Numbered from the stretch's first letter, positions 25,031 to 34,653 are shown. The stretch is DNA of 57,291 nt from JAKLIN01 sp964544395 (GCA_964544395.1 CAZJAO010000003.1:1-57291); one strand, 5' to 3'. The notes: generated by a model not told the origin, from the sequence alone. Made by a program: numbers and translations.

Positions 25031-25639
25031 CTTTCTCAATTCAAAAGCAGGATTTCGTGCTTTCATTACAGAAGATGAAACCGCAATTCCCGATGCTCCA
25101 AGCTTCAATGCAACTTCAACATCTTTTCTTGAATGAATTCCTGCTCCTACCAAAAATTTCCTTTTAATTGCTTTAGAAATCTTCTTGATTAATTCCGGTT
25201 TTGCAGAAGAAACCGAAATCTTTCCAGCCACAAGTTCAGGCGGTTCAATAATTAAGATATCTGGATGAAATTTTTCTATTTTCTTAGCTTCATTCAAATC
25301 AGATGCAAAAACAGCAGTTTCTAATTTGATTTTTTTGCATCGTTGGATTGTTTTTCTTATAACATCTAATTTTAATCTATGCTCTGAATGATTTAGAAAA
25401 GTTCCCCTAGCACCCTCCGCTTTCACAGATTCGGGAATTATAAATCCCGTATTTCTTCCTTTTTGGAAATTATCAACATGCTGAGCATAAACTTTCAATT
25501 TTGTTTTTGATGAAACTTCTTCTATATCCGAAACAGGAATTCCCACAATTATACTATTATCAACTTTCTCAATTCTTTTTGCAAATTCTAGAACCTGCTT
25601 GCCTTGCTTGTATGTTTTGAAGTTTATTATGGTTATCAT
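25016..25639 (-). CDS. tpiA: triosephosphate isomerase, archaeal type
   Basis: It interconverts dihydroxyacetone phosphate and glyceraldehyde 3-phosphate. The catalytic residues are in place: Lys8 (NFKTY), His84 (NHSEHR) and Glu132 (IIEPPELVAG), with the phosphate-gripping GAGIHS and GASGIAVSSSV loops. The 207-aa length, shorter than bacterial enzymes (about 250), is typical of the archaeal form. Last gene of the glycolytic run, overlapping fba by 4 nt. Confidence 0.95.
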   Translation of the reverse strand: MITIINFKTYKQGKQVLEFAKRIEKVDNSIIVGIPVSDIEEVSSKTKLKVYAQHVDNFQKGRNTGFIIPESVKAEGARGTFLNHSEHRLKLDVIRKTIQRCKKIKLETAVFASDLNEAKKIEKFHPDILIIEPPELVAGKISVSSAKPELIKKISKAIKRKFLVGAGIHSRKDVEVALKLGASGIAVSSSVMKARNPAFELRKLLGR

Positions 25640-26391
25640 TTTTCGAAGATTATTTTTCTTAATTTATTAGATAATTCGATTGGATTTTTTGATTGCCATA
25701 TATTTCTCCCGACAGCCAAACCGGTCGCTCCTGTTTTCATAATTTTCTTGGCATCTTCCAGGAAATTCTTGTCGTCTTCTTTTGTTCCGCCCGCAATTAC
25801 TATTTTAGATTTTCCAGCGACTTTTACAGACCACATTAAATCATTAATATTCCCATTATACTTCATTTTTATTAAATCGGCACCAATTTCCAGTCCAGTA
25901 CGTGCAGCATAAGCCATTAAATCTCCTTCCGATTTCTTTTCAACACTTTTTCCACGGGGATAAATCCATGCAATTACGGGAATTCCATATTTATGGGCTT
26001 CCTCTTCAATTCCGTCAAACTCTTTCATCATCACAGATTCATATTCGCTTCCAATGTAAATTGTATATCCCACCGCCACGGCACCAAGTTTCAGAGCTTC
26101 TTTTACAGTGCATAACTGTCTTGAAATGGGTTCACCCTTGAATAAATTTGTTTTTCCATTGAGCTTTATTATCAAAGGGATTTTCAATTTCTTTATTTTA
26201 TCATTATACTTTTCAGCTATGCCTTTCTGCAGGATAATTGCATTATATTTTCCTTTTTTTGCAATGTCCATAATATAATTAGGGTCAACGTCTAAATCAT
26301 TAAAATCTCCGGGACCGTGCTCCAATCCATGATCATATGCAAGAAACATAGCTTTTCCATTCCTAAGAATTTTATTTAACTTGATTTTCAT
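25636..26391 (-). CDS. fba: class I fructose-bisphosphate aldolase, archaeal (DhnA-type)
   Basis: It cleaves or forms fructose 1,6-bisphosphate by a Schiff-base mechanism. Family blocks: FLAYDHGLEHGP near the start, IAWIYPRG, the Schiff-base lysine region GADLIKMKYNG, IVIAGGTK and GLAVGRNIWQ, which close the phosphate site. I start at ATG 26391 (MKIKLNKILRNGK), in line with homologues; an ATG at 26409 adds six residues inside the upstream gene. It overlaps the upstream dehydrogenase gene by 20 nt and tpiA by 4 nt, so translation is coupled. Confidence 0.93.
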   Translation of the reverse strand: MKIKLNKILRNGKAMFLAYDHGLEHGPGDFNDLDVDPNYIMDIAKKGKYNAIILQKGIAEKYNDKIKKLKIPLIIKLNGKTNLFKGEPISRQLCTVKEALKLGAVAVGYTIYIGSEYESVMMKEFDGIEEEAHKYGIPVIAWIYPRGKSVEKKSEGDLMAYAARTGLEIGADLIKMKYNGNINDLMWSVKVAGKSKIVIAGGTKEDDKNFLEDAKKIMKTGATGLAVGRNIWQSKNPIELSNKLRKIIFEK

Positions 26392-27370
26392 TTTTGTTAT
26401 TGATTGCATTTTTTACATTTAGGACAGTAATATCAAGGATTCTTTGCAATGCTTCTTTTGTATTGAATGCATTATGGGGTGTTACAATTACATTTTCATG
26501 TTTCAATAAAATATTATCTTCCAAAACTTCTCTAGCCTGTTCTTTTGAATGTCTTTTCGAAAATAATCCCCGCTCATCTTTAATCAGTTCTTCTGCTTCC
26601 AAAACATCCAAACCCGCCCCCGAAAGAATGTTCTTGTTCAATGCTTTTATTATTGCTTCAGTCTCGACAACTTCACCCCTTGAGGTATTAACAAGAATTG
26701 CTCCTTTTTTTATCAATCCAAAATTCTTAATGTTAATCATATGCTTAGTCTGTGGAGTAAGCGGAACATGGAATGTGATTATATCGGAATTTCGAAGTAG
26801 ATAATTAAAATCAGTATATCTAAAACTAAATTTCTTTGTAAGTTTTGCATCTTTTGTCTTTGTAAAAACAATTACTTTCATTCCAAAGCCTTTTGCGATC
26901 TCTGCGACATGCGTCCCAATTTCGCCCAATCCAACAATGCCTAAAGTTTTTCCTTTAATATCAATTCCCCTTAAGCCCTCCAAATCAAAGTTCAGCTTTC
27001 TGACTCTTTCATTAGCTTTAACAATTTTTCTTGTAAGTGCAAGAATTAACGCAAAAGTATATTCCGCTACAGTGCTGCTTCCATATCGCGGCACATTATA
27101 AACTTTAATTTTTCTTTCATTGCAAGCCTTAACATCAATATGATCAAATCCTGTAGATCTTGTTATTATTGCCTTGGCTTTTAGATGAGAAATTATGTTT
27201 TTGTTTATATTAGAATAAATGAATACCGATATTATATCAAAATCTTTAACACTATTAAGATTTTTCTCGTTCAGTTCTCCACTAAAAAAATAAAGTTTAT
27301 GACTCTTAAGATTTTTCTTGATGTAATCCTTTTCCCACTCTTCATTCATTTCAAAGAAAGCGATTTTCAT
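26372..27370 (-). CDS. D-2-hydroxyacid dehydrogenase (D-lactate dehydrogenase-like)
   Basis: The 332-aa protein has the NAD-binding GLGEIG (residues 147-152), a substrate Arg in VNTSRGEVV, a catalytic Glu in the GLDVLEAEE block, and catalytic His in VIVTPHNAFNT. Late segments (LEAEELIKDERGLFSKRHSKE) resemble D-lactate dehydrogenases more than phosphoglycerate dehydrogenases, and no ACT domain follows. In a glycolytic operon it may reduce pyruvate to D-lactate to recycle NADH. Specificity is inferred. It starts 1 nt after the small kinase gene. Confidence 0.85.
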   Translation of the reverse strand: MKIAFFEMNEEWEKDYIKKNLKSHKLYFFSGELNEKNLNSVKDFDIISVFIYSNINKNIISHLKAKAIITRSTGFDHIDVKACNERKIKVYNVPRYGSSTVAEYTFALILALTRKIVKANERVRKLNFDLEGLRGIDIKGKTLGIVGLGEIGTHVAEIAKGFGMKVIVFTKTKDAKLTKKFSFRYTDFNYLLRNSDIITFHVPLTPQTKHMINIKNFGLIKKGAILVNTSRGEVVETEAIIKALNKNILSGAGLDVLEAEELIKDERGLFSKRHSKEQAREVLEDNILLKHENVIVTPHNAFNTKEALQRILDITVLNVKNAINNKNENQVK

Positions 27371-27371
27371 C

Positions 27372-27887
27372 TTATTTTATCTCCTTTAAAATTTCGTTTA
27401 CTATTTTTGTAGCAGATAATTTTGAAGTATCAAATTCTCTCGCTTTTTTATATCTGAATTCATCAAAATGTTTGCTGTTTCTTTTTATTTTGGCCAATGA
27501 AGGTTTCTTATTGGTATCATAAGGTAAAGGTCTATCCTTAATCCTCTTTATTCTTAGTTCTAATGGAGAATGCAATTGATATATAAAAACCTCTGCTCTT
27601 CTATTCAAACCTTTCAGAAACTGTTTAAGATAAACCTCTCTTGTAAATGCTTTTTCAACAATAACTCCAACATTATTATTTAGATATTCAATAATCATCG
27701 CTCGTCCTATCTTTGAAGCTAACTCTAAATGTAACATACTATCTAATTTAAATCCGCTAACAAGTCTCTTGAATCTGTCTAAAGAAAGTAATGCACTATA
27801 TTTTAATTTCTTATGAAGCATCTCGGAGATTGTTGTTTTTCCGGAGCCCATAGGCCCATCTAGGACTATCAAAAAAGGCTTCTTCAT
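27372..27887 (-). CDS. P-loop kinase-like ATPase, 171 aa
   Basis: The Walker A motif GPMGSGKTT (11-19) follows the first strand (FLIVLD). An AAA_33/zeta-type kinase layout is seen: a helix after the loop, a second strand with SLDRFKRL, and a basic lid region (ELRIKRIKDRPLPYDTNKK). These small kinases phosphorylate nucleosides, sugars or other small molecules. The place inside the glycolytic operon, overlapping pfkB by 4 nt, hints at a sugar or cofactor substrate; nothing more specific can be read. Confidence 0.75.
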   Translation of the reverse strand: MKKPFLIVLDGPMGSGKTTISEMLHKKLKYSALLSLDRFKRLVSGFKLDSMLHLELASKIGRAMIIEYLNNNVGVIVEKAFTREVYLKQFLKGLNRRAEVFIYQLHSPLELRIKRIKDRPLPYDTNKKPSLAKIKRNSKHFDEFRYKKAREFDTSKLSATKIVNEILKEIK

Positions 27888-28786
27888 CTTATCAGATTTC
27901 TCCTAATCAATCCAATCTTTGCTCCTTGATGTCTAATTACAGATTCACTTTCTTCTAGTCCGAGTTTTAGGCTTTCATCTATAGATTTTCCTGCTATCTG
28001 TCCCGCGACAAATCCAGAAGCAAATGCATCTCCAGCCCCTGTCCTTTCAACGACTTTCAACTTATGAGGTATAAGCGAATATTTCTCTCCCCCATCAAAA
28101 GCGATGACTTCTTTATCTTTATTAGTTATAACAACTATCTTAGGACCAAGTTTTCTTAATCCTTCAAGCAAATTCTTTTCATTTGTAAGCATTCTTGCTT
28201 CTTCATGATTCAAAACTAAAATTTCACAGATTTTGAGCAATTCTTTAACATTTTCCCTTTCTATCAGATATTCACTTGGATTAAATGCAATCTTAACTCC
28301 TTTTTTATATAAAATTTTCGCCAGTTTCTCTTGTGTCTTAAAACTCTCTCCAAGCAAAGAAGAAAAATAAATCCATCTTGTTTTAATTTCACTTGATTTC
28401 ACATCAGACAACTTTATGCTATCATTAATACCTTTGTAAGTCAATATAGTCCTATCCTTATCTTTGCTATCAAGAATTATCGAGTATCCTCCTAAAGTCT
28501 TTGTATTTTCTATTTTTCCTAAGAATTCAATTTTCTCGTCTTTCAATAAATCTAAAATCTTTTGTCCACCAAAATCGGCATCAAGTTTTCCAATATAACC
28601 TGTCTTAAAATGTAGCCTAGAAAAAGCAACAGCAGTGTTTGTTCCGCCACCCCCAATCTTAAATCTTAAATCTTCGATTAAAATTTTGCTTCCAATAGTA
28701 TATAAAAGAAACTTCCCTTTATCTTTCACATCGGTATTAACAAAAATATCCACGACTGCAGAACCAAAAGTTATTATGTCAAACAT
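27884..28786 (-). CDS. PfkB-family carbohydrate kinase
   Basis: The 300-aa ribokinase-fold enzyme has the N-terminal GGGGTNTAVAFSRL signature and the C-terminal anion hole with catalytic Asp (ERTGAGDAFASGF). Members phosphorylate ribose, fructose, fructose 6-phosphate or nucleosides. No other phosphofructokinase is visible here, so a 6-phosphofructokinase or fructokinase role in this glycolytic run is an attractive inference. An AGAGGG ribosome-binding site lies before the ATG, and pgk ends 47 nt upstream. Confidence 0.85.
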   Translation of the reverse strand: MFDIITFGSAVVDIFVNTDVKDKGKFLLYTIGSKILIEDLRFKIGGGGTNTAVAFSRLHFKTGYIGKLDADFGGQKILDLLKDEKIEFLGKIENTKTLGGYSIILDSKDKDRTILTYKGINDSIKLSDVKSSEIKTRWIYFSSLLGESFKTQEKLAKILYKKGVKIAFNPSEYLIERENVKELLKICEILVLNHEEARMLTNEKNLLEGLRKLGPKIVVITNKDKEVIAFDGGEKYSLIPHKLKVVERTGAGDAFASGFVAGQIAGKSIDESLKLGLEESESVIRHQGAKIGLIRRNLIR

Positions 28787-28833
28787 TTTTCCCTCTTTTC
28801 AATGTAAAGTTTGACAAAATTAAAAACCTTTGC

Positions 28834-29982
28834 TTATTGTAGATGAAGAGCGACTAATCCCGGCAATTTTTCTCCTGCAAGATATTGCAATAAAGCGCCT
28901 CCAGAAAGGCTGATATATCCAAATTTGCTTTTAGGAATTTTGGATTTGGCAATCGCATCACTTAATTGTCCCCCTCCAAGAAGAGAATAAGCTTTGCTTT
29001 TTGAAATTGCTTCAAGCAATACTTTTGTCCCCGTAAAGAATTTTGTGTCAGAATAAAAACCTGCAGGACCTTTCATGTAAATAGATTTAGCTCTCTTTAT
29101 TTCGTCAACATAAATCTTCTGTGTTTTTTCTCCAATATCATAAATTTCATATTTGACAGGAAATTCATCAAGAGGATATTCTTTTCTCTTTCCATTTACA
29201 TTTACTGCAAAATCAACAGGAGTTTTCACAAGACTTTTCATGGAGTTTAATTTCGTCTTAAGTTTTTTAAGAGACGAATCAAAATCGGAGATATTATCTT
29301 TTAGGTATTTGTTTTGAGCTCCGAGATTCTTTCCCAAAGAAACAAGGCACATCTGTCCAAATAAGCCGCATGCAAGAACCTTATTCCCCTTCAAAAGCAG
29401 GATATTATCTTCGGGTTTTGCACCCGCAAGAATGTAAAGGCAATTTTTAAGGTTAATTTTTTTAAGTGCATTAACTTCTCTTTCAAGAAGCGGGCCTGCA
29501 AAACTCTTCATATATTTTGGGAAGCTTACAACCGATGCCTGCACTCTGTGACAAACAGAAAATGCGTCATTAACATAAATATCGCACCAATTAGATAATT
29601 TCGCAACAAAGGGATTTTTGCCCATATTGAATTCATCCTTCAATTTTCTTATATTATCTAAAAGAATAACTTCGCCTGATTTTAATTCTCTAATCGCTTT
29701 TTCAGCTTTGCTTCCAATAATATCATCAATAAATTTCACGTTCACGAATCTGTTAAGGAATTTTGCATGTTGCTTTAATGAAGTAAAATCTTTTTCTCCT
29801 GGCCTCCCTTGATGAGCAATTATTACGATTTTTGCTCCTTTGTTTTTTAATAGCTTGATAGATTCGGCACTCTCTTTTATTCTTTTAGACATCAATACTT
29901 TCCCGTTAATCACATCCGAATTCAAATCTTCTCTTAACAAAATAGTCTTGTTCCTAATGTTTTCATTTAATATGGAGTTCAT
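28834..29982 (-). CDS. pgk: phosphoglycerate kinase
   Basis: It transfers phosphate between 1,3-bisphosphoglycerate and ADP. Recognisable parts are the substrate loop LLREDLN, IIAHQGRPG, LLDNIRK, VNDAFSVCHR and FAGPLLEREV in the N-domain, and the GPAGFYSD and SLLGGGQLSDAI nucleotide site in the C-domain. The 382-aa length is normal. It follows gap by 4 nt, so the consecutive steps are encoded together. Confidence 0.95.
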   Translation of the reverse strand: MNSILNENIRNKTILLREDLNSDVINGKVLMSKRIKESAESIKLLKNKGAKIVIIAHQGRPGEKDFTSLKQHAKFLNRFVNVKFIDDIIGSKAEKAIRELKSGEVILLDNIRKLKDEFNMGKNPFVAKLSNWCDIYVNDAFSVCHRVQASVVSFPKYMKSFAGPLLEREVNALKKINLKNCLYILAGAKPEDNILLLKGNKVLACGLFGQMCLVSLGKNLGAQNKYLKDNISDFDSSLKKLKTKLNSMKSLVKTPVDFAVNVNGKRKEYPLDEFPVKYEIYDIGEKTQKIYVDEIKRAKSIYMKGPAGFYSDTKFFTGTKVLLEAISKSKAYSLLGGGQLSDAIAKSKIPKSKFGYISLSGGALLQYLAGEKLPGLVALHLQ

Positions 29983-29986
29983 AGAA

Positions 29987-30967
29987 TTATCCTAACTTTT
30001 TAACAAACTCTGCTAATCGGTAAGAATAACCAAATTCATTGTCGTACCATGCGAGAACTTTAACCATGTTTCCCATGGCCATCGTCGATAATCCATCAAC
30101 AATAGAAGAATGCTTGTCTCCGACAATGTCTGTAGAAACAATTTCATCCTCAGTATACCCCAAAATTCCTTTCAGTCTGCCATTAGCAGCCTTTTTCAAT
30201 GCAGCATTGACTTGCTCTGCAGTCACGCTCTTATTAAGTTCCACAACAAAATCAACAATGCTTCCGCTTGGAACAGGAACTCTCAATGCTAATCCCATCA
30301 ATTTTCCTTTCAAGGAGGGGATGACTTCTGTAACAGCATCAGTTGCTCCTGAATTTGTCGGAACAATATTAATCGCGGCTGCTCTTCCTCTTCTCAATTT
30401 TTTATGGGGAGCATCAACTAAATCCTGGTCCGAGGTGTAAGCATGAGCCGTAGTCATAAAACCCTTTTTTATTCCAAATTCATCTTCAAGTACTCTTGCA
30501 ACAGGTGCGAGCCCATTAGTCGTGCAGCTTGCCATAGACAAGATTCTATGACTTGGCTTCAAAATATGCTCATTAACACCGCAGACAATTGTCGCATCAG
30601 GATTTTTTGCTGGTGCAGAGATTACAACTCTCTTTGCTCCTGCTTTCAGATGTTTGCTTGCTCCGTCTCGGTCTGTAAAAAATCCAGTTGATTCAACTAC
30701 AACATCAATCCCTAACTTTTTCCATGGAAGTTTTTCAGGATCTTTTTCAGCAAAGACCAGAATCTTTTTGCTTCCAATCTTTATGAAATCTTTTCCTGCT
30801 TCAACAGGCTTATCATATCGTCCATAAACAGAATCATATTTTATCAAATAAACCAAAGTTTTTGGATCGGTCAAATCGTTAATCGCAACAAAATTCACAC
30901 CTTCATCTAATCCGCTCTTCAGAACTAGCCTACCTATTCTGCCTAGCCCATTAATTGCAACCTTCAT
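29987..30967 (-). CDS. gap: glyceraldehyde-3-phosphate dehydrogenase, bacterial type
   Basis: It oxidises glyceraldehyde 3-phosphate with NAD and phosphate. The Rossmann start INGLGRIGR, catalytic Cys148 (SMASCTTN) and His175 (TTAHAYT), and the WYDNEFGYSYR end match the bacterial/eukaryotic family, not the archaeal type-II enzyme (which has a different catalytic surrounding). NDLTD (Asp31) points to NAD use. It heads the glycolytic run. Transfer from bacteria is likely but needs a tree. Confidence 0.95.
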   Translation of the reverse strand: MKVAINGLGRIGRLVLKSGLDEGVNFVAINDLTDPKTLVYLIKYDSVYGRYDKPVEAGKDFIKIGSKKILVFAEKDPEKLPWKKLGIDVVVESTGFFTDRDGASKHLKAGAKRVVISAPAKNPDATIVCGVNEHILKPSHRILSMASCTTNGLAPVARVLEDEFGIKKGFMTTAHAYTSDQDLVDAPHKKLRRGRAAAINIVPTNSGATDAVTEVIPSLKGKLMGLALRVPVPSGSIVDFVVELNKSVTAEQVNAALKKAANGRLKGILGYTEDEIVSTDIVGDKHSSIVDGLSTMAMGNMVKVLAWYDNEFGYSYRLAEFVKKLG

Positions 30968-30990
30968 TTTTTCCTCTTTAGATTAAAAAT

Positions 30991-32073
30991 CTAAGTAATA
31001 TTATAAACTTTACTCAAACCATATCTAGAGCTCAGTTGTCTAAACTCGAAAGAAGATAGTGGATCAAGGCTTCCCCTAGATCTTAAACTCGTCAAAGTAC
31101 GGGCATCACCATATTCATACATTCCTTCAGGCAAGGAAATCCCATTAGAAAGAATAATGATCTCAGGAGAAGAAGTCAGAGTTATTCCTCCCGCATATAT
31201 TATTGAGCTGTCTGAAATTATTGCAGGACCACTGGTTTCAACAAAACAGTATCCAGTTCCATTCAGACTATTCTCTACAGGACATTTTATTCCAACGGCT
31301 TCATGATTTTCCTGAGGATAATAAAATAAAGCGACCCCATAGCCTAAATCTTTCAGGATTGTTGCAAGTAACTCTGATTTCTCGCCGCATAAACCCTGAT
31401 TATCATAAAGGACTTGATAAGGATATCTGGAATAGTCCACGGAATTTCCCCCGAAGCTGACGGTTTTGCCTGAGGAGCCCCAAGGAATGTTTTGAACCAA
31501 GCTTACAGCGATTCTCACTTGGTCTGTTTTATCATGAGGCGCGAGATTTTCAATGTCTTTTACAAGAGGCATAATCAAAGCATCTTGGTTTGGTTCGTCA
31601 ATTCTCATCAATTTGAAATCTGCCCTCAGTGGTTGTTGCCCATCCGTATAAAGAATTGATTCGGGAAGAGTTGAAAGATAAGTAACAAGACCGCCATAAA
31701 TAAGAAGATTTTCAGATCCATTTGTTCCATCGAGAACATAAGTTAAATTTACAGGCCTTGGAGCAGATTGATATTTGGAAATGCAATCAATTCCCTGTCT
31801 TGTAAGAACATCCGGACATCCGCAGGATAAAACATTTTCAGTTAATATTCCTCGGTAACAATAATAAGGCTTGTCCAAAGAACAGGTGTTGTAAAAACTT
31901 CCATCGCCGCAGGTTGAAATAGGCAAAACATTTGAATTGTTTTGAGGAGTAAAAAAGAAAATCATAGCAACAATACCAATAACAATAATGCCAATAAGGG
32001 AAAACATAAATATCTTCAAATTGCGATTTGACGAAGGAAGATTCTTTGCCCCTTTTTTCTGCCAATCAAACAT
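30991..32073 (-). CDS. membrane-anchored transglutaminase-like protein
   Basis: A basic N-terminus and one membrane segment (residues about 20-41) place the rest outside. Several cysteines follow (STCGDGSFYNTC, SCGCPD), then a transglutaminase-like core with Cys229 (GLCGEKSELLATILKDLGY) and His257 (QENHEAVGI). Such domains act as proteases or crosslinkers of surface proteins. I start at ATG 32073, with CTTTTTATAATT about 25 nt upstream, not the TTG at 32085. It lies between gap and leuS on the same strand, with its own promoter. Confidence 0.8.
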   Translation of the reverse strand: MFDWQKKGAKNLPSSNRNLKIFMFSLIGIIVIGIVAMIFFFTPQNNSNVLPISTCGDGSFYNTCSLDKPYYCYRGILTENVLSCGCPDVLTRQGIDCISKYQSAPRPVNLTYVLDGTNGSENLLIYGGLVTYLSTLPESILYTDGQQPLRADFKLMRIDEPNQDALIMPLVKDIENLAPHDKTDQVRIAVSLVQNIPWGSSGKTVSFGGNSVDYSRYPYQVLYDNQGLCGEKSELLATILKDLGYGVALFYYPQENHEAVGIKCPVENSLNGTGYCFVETSGPAIISDSSIIYAGGITLTSSPEIIILSNGISLPEGMYEYGDARTLTSLRSRGSLDPLSSFEFRQLSSRYGLSKVYNIT

Positions 32074-32112
32074 AGATAAAAACAATCAAAATAATTATAA
32101 AAAGTTATCTAA

Positions 32113-32145
32113 AAGGAAAGGTGAGAAGAAACTTGGTTCTCTTCA
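32113..32145. repeat. recurring hairpin element, copy E (leuS 3' end)
   Basis: On the plus strand AAGGAAAGGTGA precedes a hairpin GAAGAAAC-TTG-GTTCTCTTC. On the minus strand the stem overlaps the leuS stop codon and is followed by a pyrimidine run (CTTTCCTTTT), so it may terminate leuS. It closely matches copy D near tRNA-Cys, with compensating changes in the stem. Confidence 0.55.
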
Positions 32146-34653
32146 TTCCAAATATAATGCCGGCTTTCCTGGCTTTGCTCTTCTTGATTTTTCCTGAGGA
32201 TCATATTTGTTCTTGTCATTTACTAAATAAACCTTAACTTTTAATTTTGTTTTCTTTTCCAGCATTTCAATGCTATCTTCAAGCAACTTCTTTTCATTTG
32301 GAATCACATAAATGTAAACCGTCTCAGCTTTCTTATTTTCTTTTGAAAATAAATTCTGAATTGAATTGATGTCTTCTGCTAGTTTCTCTAGATTTTTCTC
32401 GTCTCTCTCAAGATTTTCGTTGATTTTATTTTCTTCAAATTGAGGCCATTTCGCAGTTGAGATAAATTCCTTGTTTCCAAGTTTTTCCCAAAATTCTTCG
32501 GCAATATGCGGGCAAAAGGGCTGGAGAAGTTTCAGGAATTTTTCAAGAACATCCCTGCTCGTTTTTTCAGGCAAGGAATTAAATAAGCTTCTAAGTTCTA
32601 TGATTGCATAATTGTATTTTAAATTTTCAATAAAACCAGTGATATTTTTTATGGATTTGTTTAATTTACTTTCAGTTCTCTCATCTGTTTTTGTAAAATC
32701 TTTTGCGCTATCAAAATAGAAGAATACTTTTTTTATAAATTTAAAATTTCCATTCAAAACATTTTCATCCCAATTTGTATCTTTATCAGGAGATGAAAAA
32801 GAAATTAAAGCTAATCGCAAAGCATCTGCGCCATATTTCTCAATCATATCAAGAGGATTAACCACGTTTCCTCGGGACTTTGACATTACGAATCCATCTT
32901 CGCCGTGAATCATTCCCTGATTGAACAATCTTGTAAAAGGTTCATCAGTTTCAACAAAGTCCAAATCACGAAGGGCTTTTGTAAAGAATCTTGCATACAT
33001 CAAATGCATGACTGCATGTTCAGCACCGCCAGTATAAAAATCAACAGGCATCCAATAATTCATTTTTTCGAATTCAAACGGCTTCTTGGTATTTTTTGAA
33101 TCACAAAATCGCATAAAATACCAGCTCGAATCAAAGAAAGTATCCATAGTGTCCGTTTCTCTTCTTGCCTTCTTGCCACATTTAGGGCATTTTACATTTA
33201 CAAAATCCTTGTTCGTCTCGAGAGGATTTCCAATTCCGAATTTCACTTTTTCCGGAAGAAGAACAGGAAGGCTCTTTTCAGGAACGCTGACCATCCCGCA
33301 ATCATCGCAATAAATAATTGGAATCGGTGTACCCCAGTATCTTTGCCTACTGATAAGCCAATCCCTCATTTTGAACTGAATTTGTTTTTTTCCAAGTTTC
33401 TTTTTTTCAAGATATTTTATTATTTCCTTAATAGCTTTCTTGTTTTCTAACCCAGTAAATTCGCCAGAATTAATTAGTTCACCATCTCCCTCATAAGCGC
33501 TTGCAAGTTGACCGTTTCTTTCATAAATTTCAGCATCTTTTGGTTCAATGACCGCCTTCATTGGAATATTATAGCGGACTGCAAAATCAAAATCTCTTTT
33601 ATCATGAGCAGGCACAGCCATTACCATCCCGCTTCCATAATCAGCAATAACAAAATTTCCAGCATAAATTGGGACTCTGTCTTTTGTAATAGGATTTATT
33701 GCATAGCTTCCCGTGAAAACCCCTTCTTTCTCCATCTTGTCAATATCCTCCTGTTTGAATGATTTCATTTTTTTCAGGAATTTCGCAACTTCTTTCTCTT
33801 GGTCATCTGTAACAAGTTCCATCAATCTTGGATGTTGGGCAGAAACAACCAAAAAAGTAATTCCGTAAATTGTATCCAGACGTGTTGTAAAAACAGGCCA
33901 ATTATCAAAAAGCCCTTCACTGCCTTTCTCTTCATAATCTCCATGAATAATCTTAAAATAAATCTCAGCACCTTCGCTTCTTCCAATCCAGTTCTTTTGC
34001 ATAACTTTTATCGGTTCAGGCCAATTCAATTTCTCAGCCATCTCCAACAGCTCTTCAGCATATTCTGTAGTCTTTATGAACCATTGTTCCAATTGTTTTA
34101 TTTCAACTTCGGTATCTGAATGTCTCCAACAGCACCCATTTACAACCTGCTCATTCGCAAGAACAGTATTGCATTTAGGACACCAATTCACGGGGGACAT
34201 TTTCTTGTAAACAAGTCCTTTTTCAAATAATTTAAGGAAAAAGAATTGATTCCATTTGTAATATTCAGGCTTATGTGTCATAAGAATTCTTGTCCAATCA
34301 TAGCTAAGTCCAAGAAGCCTTTGCTGCTTGACAAAATTTTCTATTGCAGTTTCAGTATATTGCTTGGGATCTGCATGTGACTTTATCGCTGCATTTTCCG
34401 CGGGCAATCCAAAAGAATCATACCCCATAGGATGAAGAACATTAAAGCCCTGCATTCTTTTGAATCTTGAATAAATGTCACCGATAGTATAATTGAAAGC
34501 ATGTCCAATATGCAATCCGCTTGAAGAAGGATATGGGAACATTTCAAGGCAGTAAAATTTCTCGCCATTTCCTTCTTTAACTTCAAAGATTTTTTTGTCG
34601 TCCCATCGCTTCTGCCATTTCTTTTCTATCTTTTTGAAGTCATATTCTTGCAT
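32143..34653 (-). CDS. leuS: leucyl-tRNA synthetase, bacterial type
   Basis: The class I enzyme charges tRNA(Leu). HIGH appears as HIGHAFNYTIGD in the FPYPSSSGLHIGH block, KMSKS as VMSKSRGN, and between them the CP1 editing domain with the bacterial-style TVLANEQVVNG and LEQWFIKTTEYAEELL segments. The 836-aa length and the HPMGYDSFGLPAENAAIK block match bacterial LeuRS, not the longer archaeal type (about 950). A zinc-type CPKC pair is present. A CTTTTAAAT box 26 nt upstream is shared with divergent endA. Confidence 0.95.
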   Translation of the reverse strand: MQEYDFKKIEKKWQKRWDDKKIFEVKEGNGEKFYCLEMFPYPSSSGLHIGHAFNYTIGDIYSRFKRMQGFNVLHPMGYDSFGLPAENAAIKSHADPKQYTETAIENFVKQQRLLGLSYDWTRILMTHKPEYYKWNQFFFLKLFEKGLVYKKMSPVNWCPKCNTVLANEQVVNGCCWRHSDTEVEIKQLEQWFIKTTEYAEELLEMAEKLNWPEPIKVMQKNWIGRSEGAEIYFKIIHGDYEEKGSEGLFDNWPVFTTRLDTIYGITFLVVSAQHPRLMELVTDDQEKEVAKFLKKMKSFKQEDIDKMEKEGVFTGSYAINPITKDRVPIYAGNFVIADYGSGMVMAVPAHDKRDFDFAVRYNIPMKAVIEPKDAEIYERNGQLASAYEGDGELINSGEFTGLENKKAIKEIIKYLEKKKLGKKQIQFKMRDWLISRQRYWGTPIPIIYCDDCGMVSVPEKSLPVLLPEKVKFGIGNPLETNKDFVNVKCPKCGKKARRETDTMDTFFDSSWYFMRFCDSKNTKKPFEFEKMNYWMPVDFYTGGAEHAVMHLMYARFFTKALRDLDFVETDEPFTRLFNQGMIHGEDGFVMSKSRGNVVNPLDMIEKYGADALRLALISFSSPDKDTNWDENVLNGNFKFIKKVFFYFDSAKDFTKTDERTESKLNKSIKNITGFIENLKYNYAIIELRSLFNSLPEKTSRDVLEKFLKLLQPFCPHIAEEFWEKLGNKEFISTAKWPQFEENKINENLERDEKNLEKLAEDINSIQNLFSKENKKAETVYIYVIPNEKKLLEDSIEMLEKKTKLKVKVYLVNDKNKYDPQEKSRRAKPGKPALYLE

